NCBI GenBank assembly: GCA_910589025.1
Contig: CAJURM010000010.1
Location: 39,418-103,417, forward strand
Length of the DNA: 64,000 nucleotides
Direction: 5' to 3'
From: an uncultured Odoribacter sp.
Lineage (GTDB): Bacteria > Bacteroidota > Bacteroidia > Bacteroidales > Marinifilaceae
The notes beneath the pieces are model-generated. The model was not told the origin of the DNA and searched no databases. It worked only from the letters and a program-made list of their open reading frames with translations. Made by a program: the position numbers and the translations under genes. The first letter of the stretch is position 1, and every line of letters starts with the position of its first letter. Of this stretch, positions 24,665-34,399 are shown piece after piece.

Positions 24665-27600
24665 TTGGATATAAAAGACTTACTTCAAAGATACCTGACT
24701 TCGCCTGTGGTCGGAAAACTCACATCCAGGCTGCAAGGAGAGAGGAAGTACAGGCTGCTACATAATGCCGGATCGGTAACGTCTGTAATTCTGAGTGCCA
24801 TGTTGCATACCCGTCCGGGATTCCGGGTGGTAGTACTGGACGACAGAGAGGAAGCTGCTTATTTCTATAATGATGTGCTGGCTTTTGCCGATGGGAAAAA
24901 GGTGTGTTTTCTGCCTTCCTCATATCGGCGTACCATTCATCCGGATGAGAAGGACAATGATTCTGTGTTGCTCAGGACCGAAGTGCTCGACAGTGTGGCT
25001 AACGGGGAAGCCCAGATGATTGTTACTTATCCCGAAGCCCTGGTGGAACGGGTGGTGGCGCAAGATGTTCTGCGAAAAATGTCCATGACGGTGCGGAAAG
25101 GGGACAAGCTCTCCATTTCGTTTGTTGAAAACCTGCTATCGGAATACGGTTTTGAGCGGAGTGACTTTGTATATGAGCCGGGACAGTACTCTATTCGGGG
25201 CAGTATTATAGATGTCTATTCTTATGCGGAAGAGTTGCCTGTCCGTATCGATTTTTTCGGAGACGAGGTGGAGAGTCTCCGTTTTTTTGATGTCGAAACT
25301 CAATTGTCGGATCAGTTAACCGAAGCGGTTTCCCTGGTGCCGGATTTGAGTAACCTGGAGGAAGGTTATGCCTGTACGGATCTGTTTGCTTATTTTACGG
25401 AAAAACCGGTGTGGTGGATTAAAAACGGGCTGTTTCTGAATGATAAAATTAAAGCTTTACGCAAGGAAGCTCCTGATGGGATTTTAACGGATGAAACGCA
25501 ACTGTTTGAATACATAGACGGGTGCGGTGTGGTGGAATGGGGCCCAGATATGTATTTCAGGGGAGAATCGGTGGATGTGAAATGTGACGCGCAGCCTGTG
25601 GTAAATAAGAAGTTCGAGTTGCTGGCGGATACTTTGCAGATGAAACAGGAGGCTGGTTATGAGATTTTTGTCTGCTCCACGAATGAGATGCAGTTGCGCC
25701 GTTTGCAGGATATTTTTTCCGATAAGGGCTATGCCATCCGTTTCACGCATCTGGAAGGGGTGGTGCATGAAGGATTTTCCGATGAGCAGATGCGTATTTG
25801 TGTGTATACCGAACATCAGATTTTTGACCGTTATCACAAATACCGTTTACAGACCGCGCGTATCCGCAAAGGACGGGAGTCCATTACCTTGAGCGAGTTG
25901 CAGAATTTGCATCCCGGAGATTATGTCGTGCACGTCGATCACGGAATCGGTCGGTTTGGCGGACTGGTAAAACTTAATAATAACGGGAAGGAGCAGGAAG
26001 CTATCCGTTTGGTATATAAAAATAATTCCGAGTTGTATGTCGGATTGCATTCTTTGCATAAGATTTCCAAATATAAGGGAAAGGATGGTGTACCTCCCGT
26101 AGTGAACCGTTTGGGGGGAGAGGCGTGGAATAAACTGAAGCAAAAGACCAAAGCGCGGGTAAAGGATATTGCCCGCGAGCTGATAGCCCTGTATGCTAAG
26201 CGGAAGGAGGAACCAGCTTTTGCCTTTAGCCGGGATAGCTATTTACAGGAAGAGATGGAGGCCTCCTTTATGTATGAGGAGACGCCCGACCAGATGAAGG
26301 CGATAGAGGCGGTGAAAAGCGATATGGAACATCCGTTGGTGATGGATAGGTTGGTGTGTGGGGATGTGGGATTCGGAAAAACGGAGGTGGCTGTCCGGGC
26401 TGCATTCAAGGCGGTGGCGGACAATAAGCAGGTTGCCGTATTGGTGCCTACGACTATCCTGGCTTATCAACATTACAATACTTTTGTTAAGCGGCTGGAA
26501 GGGATGCCGTGCCGGGTGGAATATGTCAGCCGCATGAAAAAAAGCGGAGAGATAAAAAAAATATTAAATGATCTGAAAGAGGGGAGGGTGGACATCATCA
26601 TCGGTACTCATCGGCTGACAAGTAAGGATGTGGTATTTAAGGACCTGGGATTGTTAATCGTGGACGAGGAGCAGAAGTTCGGTGTCGGAGTGAAGGAGAA
26701 GCTGAAACGCTTGAAGGTGAACGTAGATACCATTACCATGACGGCAACGCCAATACCACGGACGTTGCAGTTTTCGCTGATGGGAGCCCGGGATATGTCG
26801 ATTATCCGCACTCCACCGCCCAATCGTTATCCCATTGTTACAGAGTTACACCGTTTTGATGAGAAACTGATAAAAGACGCGATTTTGTATGAGATGTCGC
26901 GGGGAGGGCAGGTGTTTTTTATCCACAATCGGGTGGAGACGATCCGGGAGGTACAGGATATGTTGCACCGCATTGTCCCTCAGTTGAAAACCTGTGTTGC
27001 TCACGGTCAGATGAGTGGGGAGGAATTGGAGAAGGTGATGCATGATTTTATCCGGGGGGATTATGATGTTTTGATAGCGACGACGATTATTGAATCGGGA
27101 TTGGATATTCCGAATGCCAATACGATGATTATTAATCAGGCACAGAATTACGGACTGAGCGATTTGCATCAGTTGAGGGGCCGGGTGGGGCGTTCCAATA
27201 AGAAGGCATTTTGTTATTTGTTGACCCCTTCGCTTGATTTGGTAAATCCGGATGCCCGTCGTCGTTTGAAAGCGATTGAGGATTTCAGCGGTTTGGGTAG
27301 TGGGTTTAATATCGCCATGCAGGATTTGGATATTCGTGGTGCAGGAAACATATTGGGGGCGGAGCAGTCCGGTTTTATTTCTGAAATAGGCTATGAGACG
27401 TATCAACGCATTCTGAATGAAGCGTTGCTTGAATTGCGGGAGGAGGAGTTTCCGGCATTGCAGGTTGCCGGAACTGCGGAACGGAAAGATTTTGTTGCGG
27501 AGTGTGTGATTGAGTCCGATTTTGAGGTGCTGATACCAGAAACGTATGTCGAAAATATCAGCGAAAGAGTGCGTCTGTATCGGGAATTGGATAATATTTC

Positions 27601-27982
27601 GACCGAAGAGGAATTGGAGAAGTTCGGGAAGAAGTTGCAGGACCGTTTTGGCGGAATACCCCGGCAGGTTTCGGGATTGATGGAAATTGTACGGATGAGG
27701 AGATGGAGTATGGCAGTAGGGGTGGAACGGTTATTGATGAAAAACGGGAAAATGATTCTGTATTTTGTCAGTTCACAGACTTCTCCTTTTTATTCTTCTG
27801 CTGTTTTTACTCGGTTGCTTAAATTTGTCCAGTTGCAGATGCTGCCCTGCCGGATGAGTGAGAAAAACGATAAGTTGTCATTGGCCTTTACGGAGATAAA
27901 CGATATAGAAAAGGCAGCCCATTTTGTGAAAAGGATATGGCAGGAGGTTGCATCTCCCGAAAACGGAGACGCAGAGAAGTAA
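24665..27982 (+). CDS. mfd: Transcription-repair coupling factor Mfd
   Basis: 1105 residues. The UvrB-like N-terminal part is followed by the RNA polymerase-binding CarD-like domain near residue 420 (LHPGDYVVHVDHGIGRFGG), and the helicase motor with Walker A GDVGFGKT, DEEQ box (VDEEQKFG), TATPIPRT, and the RG motif region RGRVGRSN. The C-terminal TRCF domain is present. It displaces stalled RNA polymerase at DNA lesions and recruits UvrA. The only plausible start is a TTG codon at 24665; the first in-frame ATG is some 40 residues downstream and would cut into conserved sequence. The 3' end overlaps nothing; coaX starts 28 bases later. Confidence 0.96.
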   Translation: MDIKDLLQRYLTSPVVGKLTSRLQGERKYRLLHNAGSVTSVILSAMLHTRPGFRVVVLDDREEAAYFYNDVLAFADGKKVCFLPSSYRRTIHPDEKDNDSVLLRTEVLDSVANGEAQMIVTYPEALVERVVAQDVLRKMSMTVRKGDKLSISFVENLLSEYGFERSDFVYEPGQYSIRGSIIDVYSYAEELPVRIDFFGDEVESLRFFDVETQLSDQLTEAVSLVPDLSNLEEGYACTDLFAYFTEKPVWWIKNGLFLNDKIKALRKEAPDGILTDETQLFEYIDGCGVVEWGPDMYFRGESVDVKCDAQPVVNKKFELLADTLQMKQEAGYEIFVCSTNEMQLRRLQDIFSDKGYAIRFTHLEGVVHEGFSDEQMRICVYTEHQIFDRYHKYRLQTARIRKGRESITLSELQNLHPGDYVVHVDHGIGRFGGLVKLNNNGKEQEAIRLVYKNNSELYVGLHSLHKISKYKGKDGVPPVVNRLGGEAWNKLKQKTKARVKDIARELIALYAKRKEEPAFAFSRDSYLQEEMEASFMYEETPDQMKAIEAVKSDMEHPLVMDRLVCGDVGFGKTEVAVRAAFKAVADNKQVAVLVPTTILAYQHYNTFVKRLEGMPCRVEYVSRMKKSGEIKKILNDLKEGRVDIIIGTHRLTSKDVVFKDLGLLIVDEEQKFGVGVKEKLKRLKVNVDTITMTATPIPRTLQFSLMGARDMSIIRTPPPNRYPIVTELHRFDEKLIKDAILYEMSRGGQVFFIHNRVETIREVQDMLHRIVPQLKTCVAHGQMSGEELEKVMHDFIRGDYDVLIATTIIESGLDIPNANTMIINQAQNYGLSDLHQLRGRVGRSNKKAFCYLLTPSLDLVNPDARRRLKAIEDFSGLGSGFNIAMQDLDIRGAGNILGAEQSGFISEIGYETYQRILNEALLELREEEFPALQVAGTAERKDFVAECVIESDFEVLIPETYVENISERVRLYRELDNISTEEELEKFGKKLQDRFGGIPRQVSGLMEIVRMRRWSMAVGVERLLMKNGKMILYFVSSQTSPFYSSAVFTRLLKFVQLQMLPCRMSEKNDKLSLAFTEINDIEKAAHFVKRIWQEVASPENGDAEK

Positions 27983-28010
27983 AACGAAGGGATTAATCAG
28001 CACAGGAATC

Positions 28011-28748
28011 ATGAATTTAGTTGTTGACATAGGAAATACCCGTTTAAAATATGCTTTTTTCCGGCAGGGGGAAAGGAGGCAGACCGGTTATGAGCGGGAA
28101 GAGATGTTCCGGTTGTTGGAAAAATATGTCAGGGAGGGTGAGCCGGTCAGTATTTTCCTTTCCGGAAGCGGGAAAATAGAAGATAGTTTGCGGAGCCGGC
28201 TGATGCATTATGCGGACTATTGGTTGGAGGCACGTCCCGGCATGCCGTTACCGGTCAGCATTGGTTATGAAACACCGGAGACGTTGGGGTTTGACCGTAT
28301 TGCCGGATGTATCGGAGCCCGGTTGTTTTTTCCGGACAAAGAGATATTGGTGGTGGATTCGGGTACGGCGATTACGTATAATTATCTCAGCAAAGCCGAT
28401 GTATTTCTGGGTGGCAATATCGCTCCGGGGATGGAAATCCGTTTCCGTGCCCTGCATTTGTATACGGACAAACTTCCCTATGTGAAGGCGGAGCAGGAGT
28501 TGAAAGCATACGGAAGAAATACGCACGACGCCATACTTATCGGCGTAATGAAAGGAATCCTGTGGGAAGTGGGCGGTTGTATAGCAGAGTTTTTGCAAGC
28601 CTGTCCGGACGGGCAGGTGGTGGTGACCGGAGGGAATAGTATGTATCTGGAAAAGAAGTTGTCCCGGGAGGTTTTTTTTGAAAAATATCTGGGGTTGTAC
28701 GGATTGAATGAAATCTTAGAATACAATAAAAAAGATAATAAAACATAA
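28011..28748 (+). CDS. coaX: Type III pantothenate kinase CoaX
   Basis: 245 residues from the start MNLVVDIGNTRLKY at 28011; an upstream in-frame start at 27948 would add 21 residues with no similarity to the family and overlap mfd. The ASKHA ATP-binding motif DIGNT is at residues 6-10, the second phosphate motif VVDSGTAITYN near 110, and GGNIAPG and VTGGN follow as expected. It phosphorylates pantothenate in the first step of CoA synthesis. It is cotranscribed with mfd. Confidence 0.93.
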   Translation: MNLVVDIGNTRLKYAFFRQGERRQTGYEREEMFRLLEKYVREGEPVSIFLSGSGKIEDSLRSRLMHYADYWLEARPGMPLPVSIGYETPETLGFDRIAGCIGARLFFPDKEILVVDSGTAITYNYLSKADVFLGGNIAPGMEIRFRALHLYTDKLPYVKAEQELKAYGRNTHDAILIGVMKGILWEVGGCIAEFLQACPDGQVVVTGGNSMYLEKKLSREVFFEKYLGLYGLNEILEYNKKDNKT

Positions 28749-28861
28749 ATTCTGCCGTTTATCCGGTAAATATTAAAAAAATAGTAATAATTTTGCAAAC
28801 CAAGGGTGTGTATCCTTTGATACCGCTCGAATAGAGAGATCATTAAAAAAGAAAAATAATC

Positions 28862-30181
28862 ATGAGAAAAATTGTTGCTTTAATCTTCCCGGTATTGCTT
28901 TTCGGCGGAGTAGTCAAGGCCCAGACCGTAGAATCCAAGTTTGGGGTTGATAGTGTAAAAACGATTGAGCATGCATCTGTTTTTCAGGAATTCGTGAAAC
29001 AGAAAAATTATAAAGACGCATTGCCAAGTTGGTGGTATGTGTTCCATAATGCGCCGAAGTTCCAGTTGAATACTTATGTGAGGGGAGAGGATATTATGGT
29101 TAATATGTATGCCCAGACTAAAAATAAGGCATATATCGACACCTTGATGATGGTGTATGATCAGTGGATGAAGTATTTTAAAGATCATCCCCGTTATGGT
29201 GAAGGGTATGTGCTTGGAAAGAAAGGTTTTAACCTGTACAGGTTGACCATTGGCGATGAAGCCAGAGCGAAAGAGGCTTTCGGGTATCTGAATAAATCTT
29301 TTGAAATGCAAGGCAGCAAGACTCATCCCAATACGGTGAAGATGTTGTTTGCCGTTGCTGATGATTTGCTGAAGAAGAACCAGGTGAGCAAAGATGAATA
29401 CATCCAGCTTTTCCTCAAGGTGACTGAATATGCAGAAAAAGGCAAGGCACATGCCAAGAAGCCGGAAGCGTATGAAGACGTGAAAACGACGACGGATGCG
29501 TTGTTTTTCAATGCCGGTGTAGCCGATTGTGCAACCTTGAACGGTTTCCTGGCTCCGAAATTTGAGAAAGAACCGGGAAATGTTGAGGTGCTGAAAGAAA
29601 TTGCCCGTTTCCTGAAAAGAAGCGAATGTACGGACCTGCCTTTGTTTACCAACGTGGCAGAAGCGTTGTATAAAGCAGAGCCTTCGGCTGAATCCGCTTA
29701 TAACCTGGCTATCATGTTCTTGAAAAGACAGGAGTACGATAAAACCGAAACTTATCTGAAAGAAGCCATCGAAAAGGGAACGGATCCATTGGATAAAGCT
29801 GAATATTATTTGCGTATGGCTCAGATCAGTCTGTCAAAGAAACAGTTTGCAGAATCTAAGAAACATGCGGTGGAGGCGTTGAAGCTGAATCCGAATTTAG
29901 GAGCTGCTTATTTGAATATCGGTAAGGCTTATGCTTTTGCCAGCAAGTCATATGGAGAAGATGATTTTGATCATGCTTCCGTATTCTGGGTGGCAGTGGA
30001 TAAGTTCAATAAAGCGAAACAGGTAGATCCTGCGCTGGCTGATGAGGCAAACGGATTGATCAAGACTTATTCACAATATTTTCCCAGCAAGGATGAAGCG
30101 TTCTTCCGCAGTGTGCAGCCGGGAGACTCATTCAAAGTGGGTGGATGGATCAATGAGACAACCACGGCTCGTTTCAGATAA
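28862..30181 (+). CDS. Secreted TPR-repeat protein
   Basis: 439 residues with a signal peptide (MRKIVALIFPVLLFGGVVKA, cleavage before QTVES). Tetratricopeptide repeats are visible in the last third (residues about 270-380: ESAYNLAIMFLKRQEYDKTE, KAEYYLRMAQISLSKKQFAE, LGAAYLNIGKAYAFASKSYG). Its function is unknown. It sits immediately before lptC, and genes of this kind are found between coaX and lptC in related genomes, so a role in envelope assembly is possible. A TAATTTTG -7 box lies at 28788-28795. Confidence 0.8.
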   Translation: MRKIVALIFPVLLFGGVVKAQTVESKFGVDSVKTIEHASVFQEFVKQKNYKDALPSWWYVFHNAPKFQLNTYVRGEDIMVNMYAQTKNKAYIDTLMMVYDQWMKYFKDHPRYGEGYVLGKKGFNLYRLTIGDEARAKEAFGYLNKSFEMQGSKTHPNTVKMLFAVADDLLKKNQVSKDEYIQLFLKVTEYAEKGKAHAKKPEAYEDVKTTTDALFFNAGVADCATLNGFLAPKFEKEPGNVEVLKEIARFLKRSECTDLPLFTNVAEALYKAEPSAESAYNLAIMFLKRQEYDKTETYLKEAIEKGTDPLDKAEYYLRMAQISLSKKQFAESKKHAVEALKLNPNLGAAYLNIGKAYAFASKSYGEDDFDHASVFWVAVDKFNKAKQVDPALADEANGLIKTYSQYFPSKDEAFFRSVQPGDSFKVGGWINETTTARFR

Positions 30182-30193
30182 AAACATCCGTAC

Positions 30194-30763
30194 ATGAGCG
30201 TGGATTTTCTCCGGAGTATTTATTTTAAGAGCATTATTGTCCTGGGATGGACAATAATGCTTTTGTCTTGTAAAAACGACCTGAAAGAGGTGAATAAGTT
30301 GGGTGATGCGCAGCAACTTCCTGAGATGGCAGGGGAAAATTTGGTGATGATTTATTCCGATTCGGCCAGGATAAAGTACAAAGTGATTACTCCGCAGTAT
30401 TTGAAAATCAGTCAGGAAGAAAATAAATACGATGAGTTCCCCCGGGGAATTCATGTCATTTCATACGGGACGGATGGAAAGATTGTAGGGGAGATTAAAG
30501 CCCGGTATGCTAAAAAATTGGAAAAGGAGAATTTGTGGGAAGCCCGTGACCGGGTAGTGGTCATTAACGGAGAAGGGGCTAAATTGGAAACCGATTTGCT
30601 GTATTGGGACATGACTCAGGAACGGATCTATTCGGACCGTTACAGCAAACTGACGGCAAACGGGGATATTATTGAAAGCAGTGAAGGGTTTGAGTCGGAT
30701 CAGAATCTGAAAAATCCGGTTTTTAAAAATATTACCGATGGTAAAGTTGAAGTAGAATTATAG
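30194..30763 (+). CDS. lptC: LPS export protein LptC
   Basis: 189 residues with an N-terminal membrane segment that ends in a lipobox-like LLSC (Cys26), so in this lineage it may be a lipoprotein. The rest is a beta-jellyroll typical of LptC/OstA: YSDSARIKYKVITPQYL, EFPRGIHVISYGTDGKIVGEIKA (split here as two motifs) and LETDLLYWDMTQERIYSD. It would take LPS from the LptBFG transporter and pass it to the periplasmic bridge. It lies 12 bases after the TPR gene and 4 bases before the CBS-domain gene, one operon. Confidence 0.88.
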   Translation: MSVDFLRSIYFKSIIVLGWTIMLLSCKNDLKEVNKLGDAQQLPEMAGENLVMIYSDSARIKYKVITPQYLKISQEENKYDEFPRGIHVISYGTDGKIVGEIKARYAKKLEKENLWEARDRVVVINGEGAKLETDLLYWDMTQERIYSDRYSKLTANGDIIESSEGFESDQNLKNPVFKNITDGKVEVEL

Positions 30764-30767
30764 CCAG

Positions 30768-32015
30768 ATGTCAACCTTAACAATCATATTAATTTGTCTT
30801 TTACTCTCTGCCTTTTTTTCGGGCATGGAAATTGCTTTTGTCGCTTCCAATAAGTTGAGAATAGAGATTGATAAACACAATAAAAGTGTTGCGCAGGCCT
30901 TAATTGATCTTTTTGTCGCGAATTCGGGGATGTATATTACGACCATTCTGGTCGGAAATAATGTGGTGATGGTCATATACGGTATTTTTATGACGGAATA
31001 CCTGACAAGCCTGGGGTTCTTGCAGTTTTCCGTGGGGATGAAGTTGTTTGTGGAGACGTTGATATCAACACTGATTATTTTGTTTTTTGCCGAATTTCTG
31101 CCCAAAACATTATTCCGCTTGCGTCCGAATGCTTTTTTGCGGGCTTTTGCGGTACCGGTTTTCCTGTTTTATTTGCTGTTTTTCCCGATTACTTATTTTT
31201 CCGTTTGGTTCGGAGGGCTTTTATTGCGTTTGTTTACCGGCAAAAAACTGGAAGACAAGGAATCGGATAACGCATTCGGAAAAGTGGATTTAAATAATCT
31301 GATAGAAGAAGGGGAAATTGTGGAAGAGGGAAATGAGGAAATCCATGAAATCAAGCTTTTCCGGAATGCGCTGGATTTTTCCGAAATCAAACTGAGGGAA
31401 TGTATCGTGCCCCGTACAGATTTGGTAGCCCTTCCATTGGACAGCAGTCTGGATGAACTGACGTGTTTGTTTGTGGAAACGGGGTTGTCGCGTATCCTGA
31501 TTTATAAAGAAAATATTGATGATATTATAGGATATGTCCATTCCTCCTCTCTTTTCAAGAATCCTCCTACGGTAGCCAAAGCCATCAGCCGGGTGATTAT
31601 TGTGCCAGAAACGATGTCAGCATCTCATCTGCTGAATATGTTTATCAAAGAACAGAGGAGTATTGCCGTAGTAGTGGATGAATTCGGAATTACGGCGGGG
31701 ATTGTGACAATAGAAGACATTATGGAGGAGATTTTCGGAGAGATTGAAGATGAACACGACCACCAGAGTCTTACCGAGACAGTGGTGAGTGAACATGAAT
31801 ATATCTTTTCCGGAAGGCTTGAAGTGGACTATCTGAACGAAAAGTATCATATTGATCTTCAGGAAAATGAAGAGTATGAAACGTTGGCGGGGTATGTGCT
31901 CTATTACAATGAGAGTATTCCGGTAGAGGGGGAACGGATCGAAATTAACGGAATAGTCTTTGAAGTTTTGAGTGTTAAAAATGCAAGAATTGAGGAAATA
32001 AAGGTGATTGTGTGA
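30768..32015 (+). CDS. HlyC/CorC-family (CNNM) membrane protein with CBS domains
   Basis: 415 residues. Four membrane segments of the DUF21/CNNM domain fill the first 170 residues (LLLSAFFSGMEIAFVASNKL at the start is characteristic). Two CBS domains follow (VPRTDLVALPLDSSLDEL and VVDEFGITAGIVTIEDIMEEI), then the CorC_HlyC domain at the C-terminus. Members are linked to Mg2+ or Co2+ export. It resembles GldE, but the context with lptC rather than gldD does not favour that name. Confidence 0.9.
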   Translation: MSTLTIILICLLLSAFFSGMEIAFVASNKLRIEIDKHNKSVAQALIDLFVANSGMYITTILVGNNVVMVIYGIFMTEYLTSLGFLQFSVGMKLFVETLISTLIILFFAEFLPKTLFRLRPNAFLRAFAVPVFLFYLLFFPITYFSVWFGGLLLRLFTGKKLEDKESDNAFGKVDLNNLIEEGEIVEEGNEEIHEIKLFRNALDFSEIKLRECIVPRTDLVALPLDSSLDELTCLFVETGLSRILIYKENIDDIIGYVHSSSLFKNPPTVAKAISRVIIVPETMSASHLLNMFIKEQRSIAVVVDEFGITAGIVTIEDIMEEIFGEIEDEHDHQSLTETVVSEHEYIFSGRLEVDYLNEKYHIDLQENEEYETLAGYVLYYNESIPVEGERIEINGIVFEVLSVKNARIEEIKVIV

Positions 32016-32102
32016 TTTTTTTCCTTAGTTTTGCTGTAAATTTTAGTAGGCTTTAATATTTTTATTTACTTTTACGGCAAATTGCTAAATGTGGACAGTG
32101 CA

Positions 32103-33053
32103 ATGAGAAGAAGTGTAATGGTTGTTGCTTTTTGTGCAATAAGTTTTATAACGAATGCTCAGCAGGAGTCCCAATTTAGCCAGAATATGTATAATCACAT
32201 GACTGTCAATCCGGCATTTGCCGGAATGCGCGGTAATTGGGCCATTTCCGGGATATACCGGAATTCTTGGCAAAAGATGGAGGGGGCGCCTGAAACGTAT
32301 GCTTTCAGTGTAGATGCTCCGGTGAAGATCAGGAATGTGGAGGGAGGTGCCGGCCTGACGCTGTTGAGTGATAAGTGGGGGATGGTGACGAATTTGCGTA
32401 TGATGGTCAATTATGCATACAAGTGTACATTGAATTTTGGAGTGTTGAATGTGGGAGCGCGGATCGGAATGCTCAGTACGAAGATTGAAGGTGAGTATTA
32501 TATTCCCGGCGGAGAGGGGTTTACACCTCCCGGAGACGATCCGGCATTGAACAGCAGTAGGGCGGATGTGTCAAAAATCATGTTTGATGCGGGAATCGGC
32601 GTATTTTTGTCGGCAGACAAATATTATGCAGGGATTTCGTTGGAGCATTTACCTAAGCCGGAGATGAATGTCGGCATGATTGGGAAGATGTTTTGGAAAC
32701 GCAACCTTTTTCTGACGGGAGGCTATACTTTCGCTTTGTCTCCGGTGTTGGATGTACAGCCGTCTGCGTTTGTGAAAACTGATTTTGCAGATTGGCAATA
32801 TTCTGTCAACGCCCATGTGGTGTTTAAGAAAACCTATTGGGGCGGTTTGGCTTACCGGGACAAGGAAGCTGTTGCGTTCCTGGGCGGACTGGAACTGAAA
32901 AACGGTATTTTGGTCGGATACAGTTACGACTTGAACATCGCTTCCGGGGTAAGTTCGCATCTTGGCGGGTCGCATGAGGTGTCTCTGACTTATTGTTTCG
33001 GACTGAAAATGGGTAAGAAAGAGAAAATATATAAAAGTGTAAGATTTTTGTAA
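32103..33053 (+). CDS. porP: PorP/SprF-family type IX secretion outer membrane protein
   Basis: 316 residues from the start MRRSVMVVAFCAISF at 32103; a TTG at 32082 is in frame but would add seven residues before the signal peptide. The family hallmark QQESQFSQNMYNHMTVNPAFAG follows the signal sequence (given here in two overlapping parts: QESQFSQNMYNH and TVNPAFAG), and the remainder is a beta barrel. PorP binds PorE/peptidoglycan-linked parts and belongs to the type IX machinery. It heads the porP-gldK-gldL-gldM-gldN operon. Confidence 0.92.
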   Translation: MRRSVMVVAFCAISFITNAQQESQFSQNMYNHMTVNPAFAGMRGNWAISGIYRNSWQKMEGAPETYAFSVDAPVKIRNVEGGAGLTLLSDKWGMVTNLRMMVNYAYKCTLNFGVLNVGARIGMLSTKIEGEYYIPGGEGFTPPGDDPALNSSRADVSKIMFDAGIGVFLSADKYYAGISLEHLPKPEMNVGMIGKMFWKRNLFLTGGYTFALSPVLDVQPSAFVKTDFADWQYSVNAHVVFKKTYWGGLAYRDKEAVAFLGGLELKNGILVGYSYDLNIASGVSSHLGGSHEVSLTYCFGLKMGKKEKIYKSVRFL

Positions 33054-33065
33054 AACGGATATATT

Positions 33066-34388
33066 ATGGAAATTAAACGGTTGGTTTTTTTCTTTATAAT
33101 GGTGGTAATGGTTTCTTGTTCTCCATACAATGGCGGAGGGGAATTGATTGGGACCCGGAAGGTGAAGAAATGGTTCGAACCCCGTCCTTACGGTATGGTT
33201 TTAATTCCGACGGGTAGTCTGAATATCGGACAGAACGACGAGGATGTGGCATGGTCCATGACTGCTTCCCAAAAAACGGTATCTATACCTGCTTTTTGGA
33301 TGGATGAAACAGAAATTACGAATGATGAATACCGTCAGTTTGTGAATTGGGTGATTGACTCTATCATGAGACAGCGGTTGGTGGATGAAGGGCATGAAGA
33401 ATTTTTGATGAAAGACCGGAAAGGTGAAATCTTGGATCCTCCCGTATTGGATAAGAGAATAAGAATTGATTTTCGTAAAAACGAAGAGTACAAAGAGATT
33501 CTGGAAGCTCTTGAATATCAGGGGGACGATAGAATTGCCAAAGGGGAACTGGATGTGCGTAAACTGATCTATAAATACAGTTGGTATGATTTTAACCAGG
33601 CTGCTGCCAACGACCGTTACTATGATTTAGAATCCGGAACGTATAAAGGAGGAACGGTGATCAATGTGAAAGGGGAAAAGGAAAAGGTGAAAGGACGTTC
33701 TTCTTTCATTATGAAAAAAGAGGTGAAAATCTATCCGGATACGTTGTGCTGGATCAAGGATTTTACTTATATGTACAACGAACCTTTTGTGAAAGAGTAT
33801 TTTTCTCATATCGGGTATGACAATTATCCGGTGGTGGGTATTAACTGGCACCAGGCACAGGCGTTTTGCTTCTGGAGAACGGAATTGTTCAATACGGCAT
33901 CTGCTACGCGGGTACAGTCCTGGCGTTTACCGTCGGAAGCGGAGTGGGAATATGCAGCCCGGGGCGGTTTGCTTGGCCAGAAATATCCTTGGGGAGGTCC
34001 CTACACCCGGACTCGGAAAGGTTGCTTTGTGGCTAACTTCAAGCCGATGCGGGGGAATTATATTGGGGATGGAGGAACCTATACCGTTCCTGTCGGCAAT
34101 TACGAGCCTAATGGCTACGGCTTGTATGATATGGCCGGAAATGTGGCAGAATGGACGGCAGAGACCTATGAGGAATCGGCCTATGCTGTTACGCACGATT
34201 TAAGCCCCTCTTACCAGGTGCTTGCCAAGAATTCGGATAACCGTATTTTTAAACGTAAGGTAGTGCGGGGCGGTTCCTGGAAAGACATTGCATTTTATAT
34301 GCAGAACGGGGTGAGAACTTACGAATATCAGGATTCTGCCAGAAGTTTTATCGGATTTAGAACAGTGAGAACAAGAATAGAATTTTAA
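33066..34388 (+). CDS. gldK: Type IX secretion / gliding lipoprotein GldK (PorK)
   Basis: 440 residues with a lipobox (MVSC, Cys18). A formylglycine-enzyme-like (SUMF1) fold runs from about residue 40 to the end, with FWMDETEITNDEYRQF, LPSEAEWEYAARGG, YDMAGNVAEWTAE and VVRGGSWKD. GldK forms, with GldN, the periplasmic ring attached to the outer membrane. The C-terminal end (NGVRTYEYQDSARSF) does not show the NNC-codon cluster seen in the other SUMF1-type protein of this window. It lies 12 bases after porP. Confidence 0.95.
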   Translation: MEIKRLVFFFIMVVMVSCSPYNGGGELIGTRKVKKWFEPRPYGMVLIPTGSLNIGQNDEDVAWSMTASQKTVSIPAFWMDETEITNDEYRQFVNWVIDSIMRQRLVDEGHEEFLMKDRKGEILDPPVLDKRIRIDFRKNEEYKEILEALEYQGDDRIAKGELDVRKLIYKYSWYDFNQAAANDRYYDLESGTYKGGTVINVKGEKEKVKGRSSFIMKKEVKIYPDTLCWIKDFTYMYNEPFVKEYFSHIGYDNYPVVGINWHQAQAFCFWRTELFNTASATRVQSWRLPSEAEWEYAARGGLLGQKYPWGGPYTRTRKGCFVANFKPMRGNYIGDGGTYTVPVGNYEPNGYGLYDMAGNVAEWTAETYEESAYAVTHDLSPSYQVLAKNSDNRIFKRKVVRGGSWKDIAFYMQNGVRTYEYQDSARSFIGFRTVRTRIEF

Positions 34389-34399
34389 TTTATTGAAAG

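Noticed and set aside
30768..32015. CBS-domain protein as gliding protein GldE
   Set aside because: Similarity is shared by the whole HlyC/CorC family and the gene lies in an lptC operon, not beside gldD.
33066..34388. gldK as a second retroelement-diversified SUMF1 protein
   Set aside because: Its C-terminal end lacks the cluster of NNC codons and is a conserved structural part of the type IX system.
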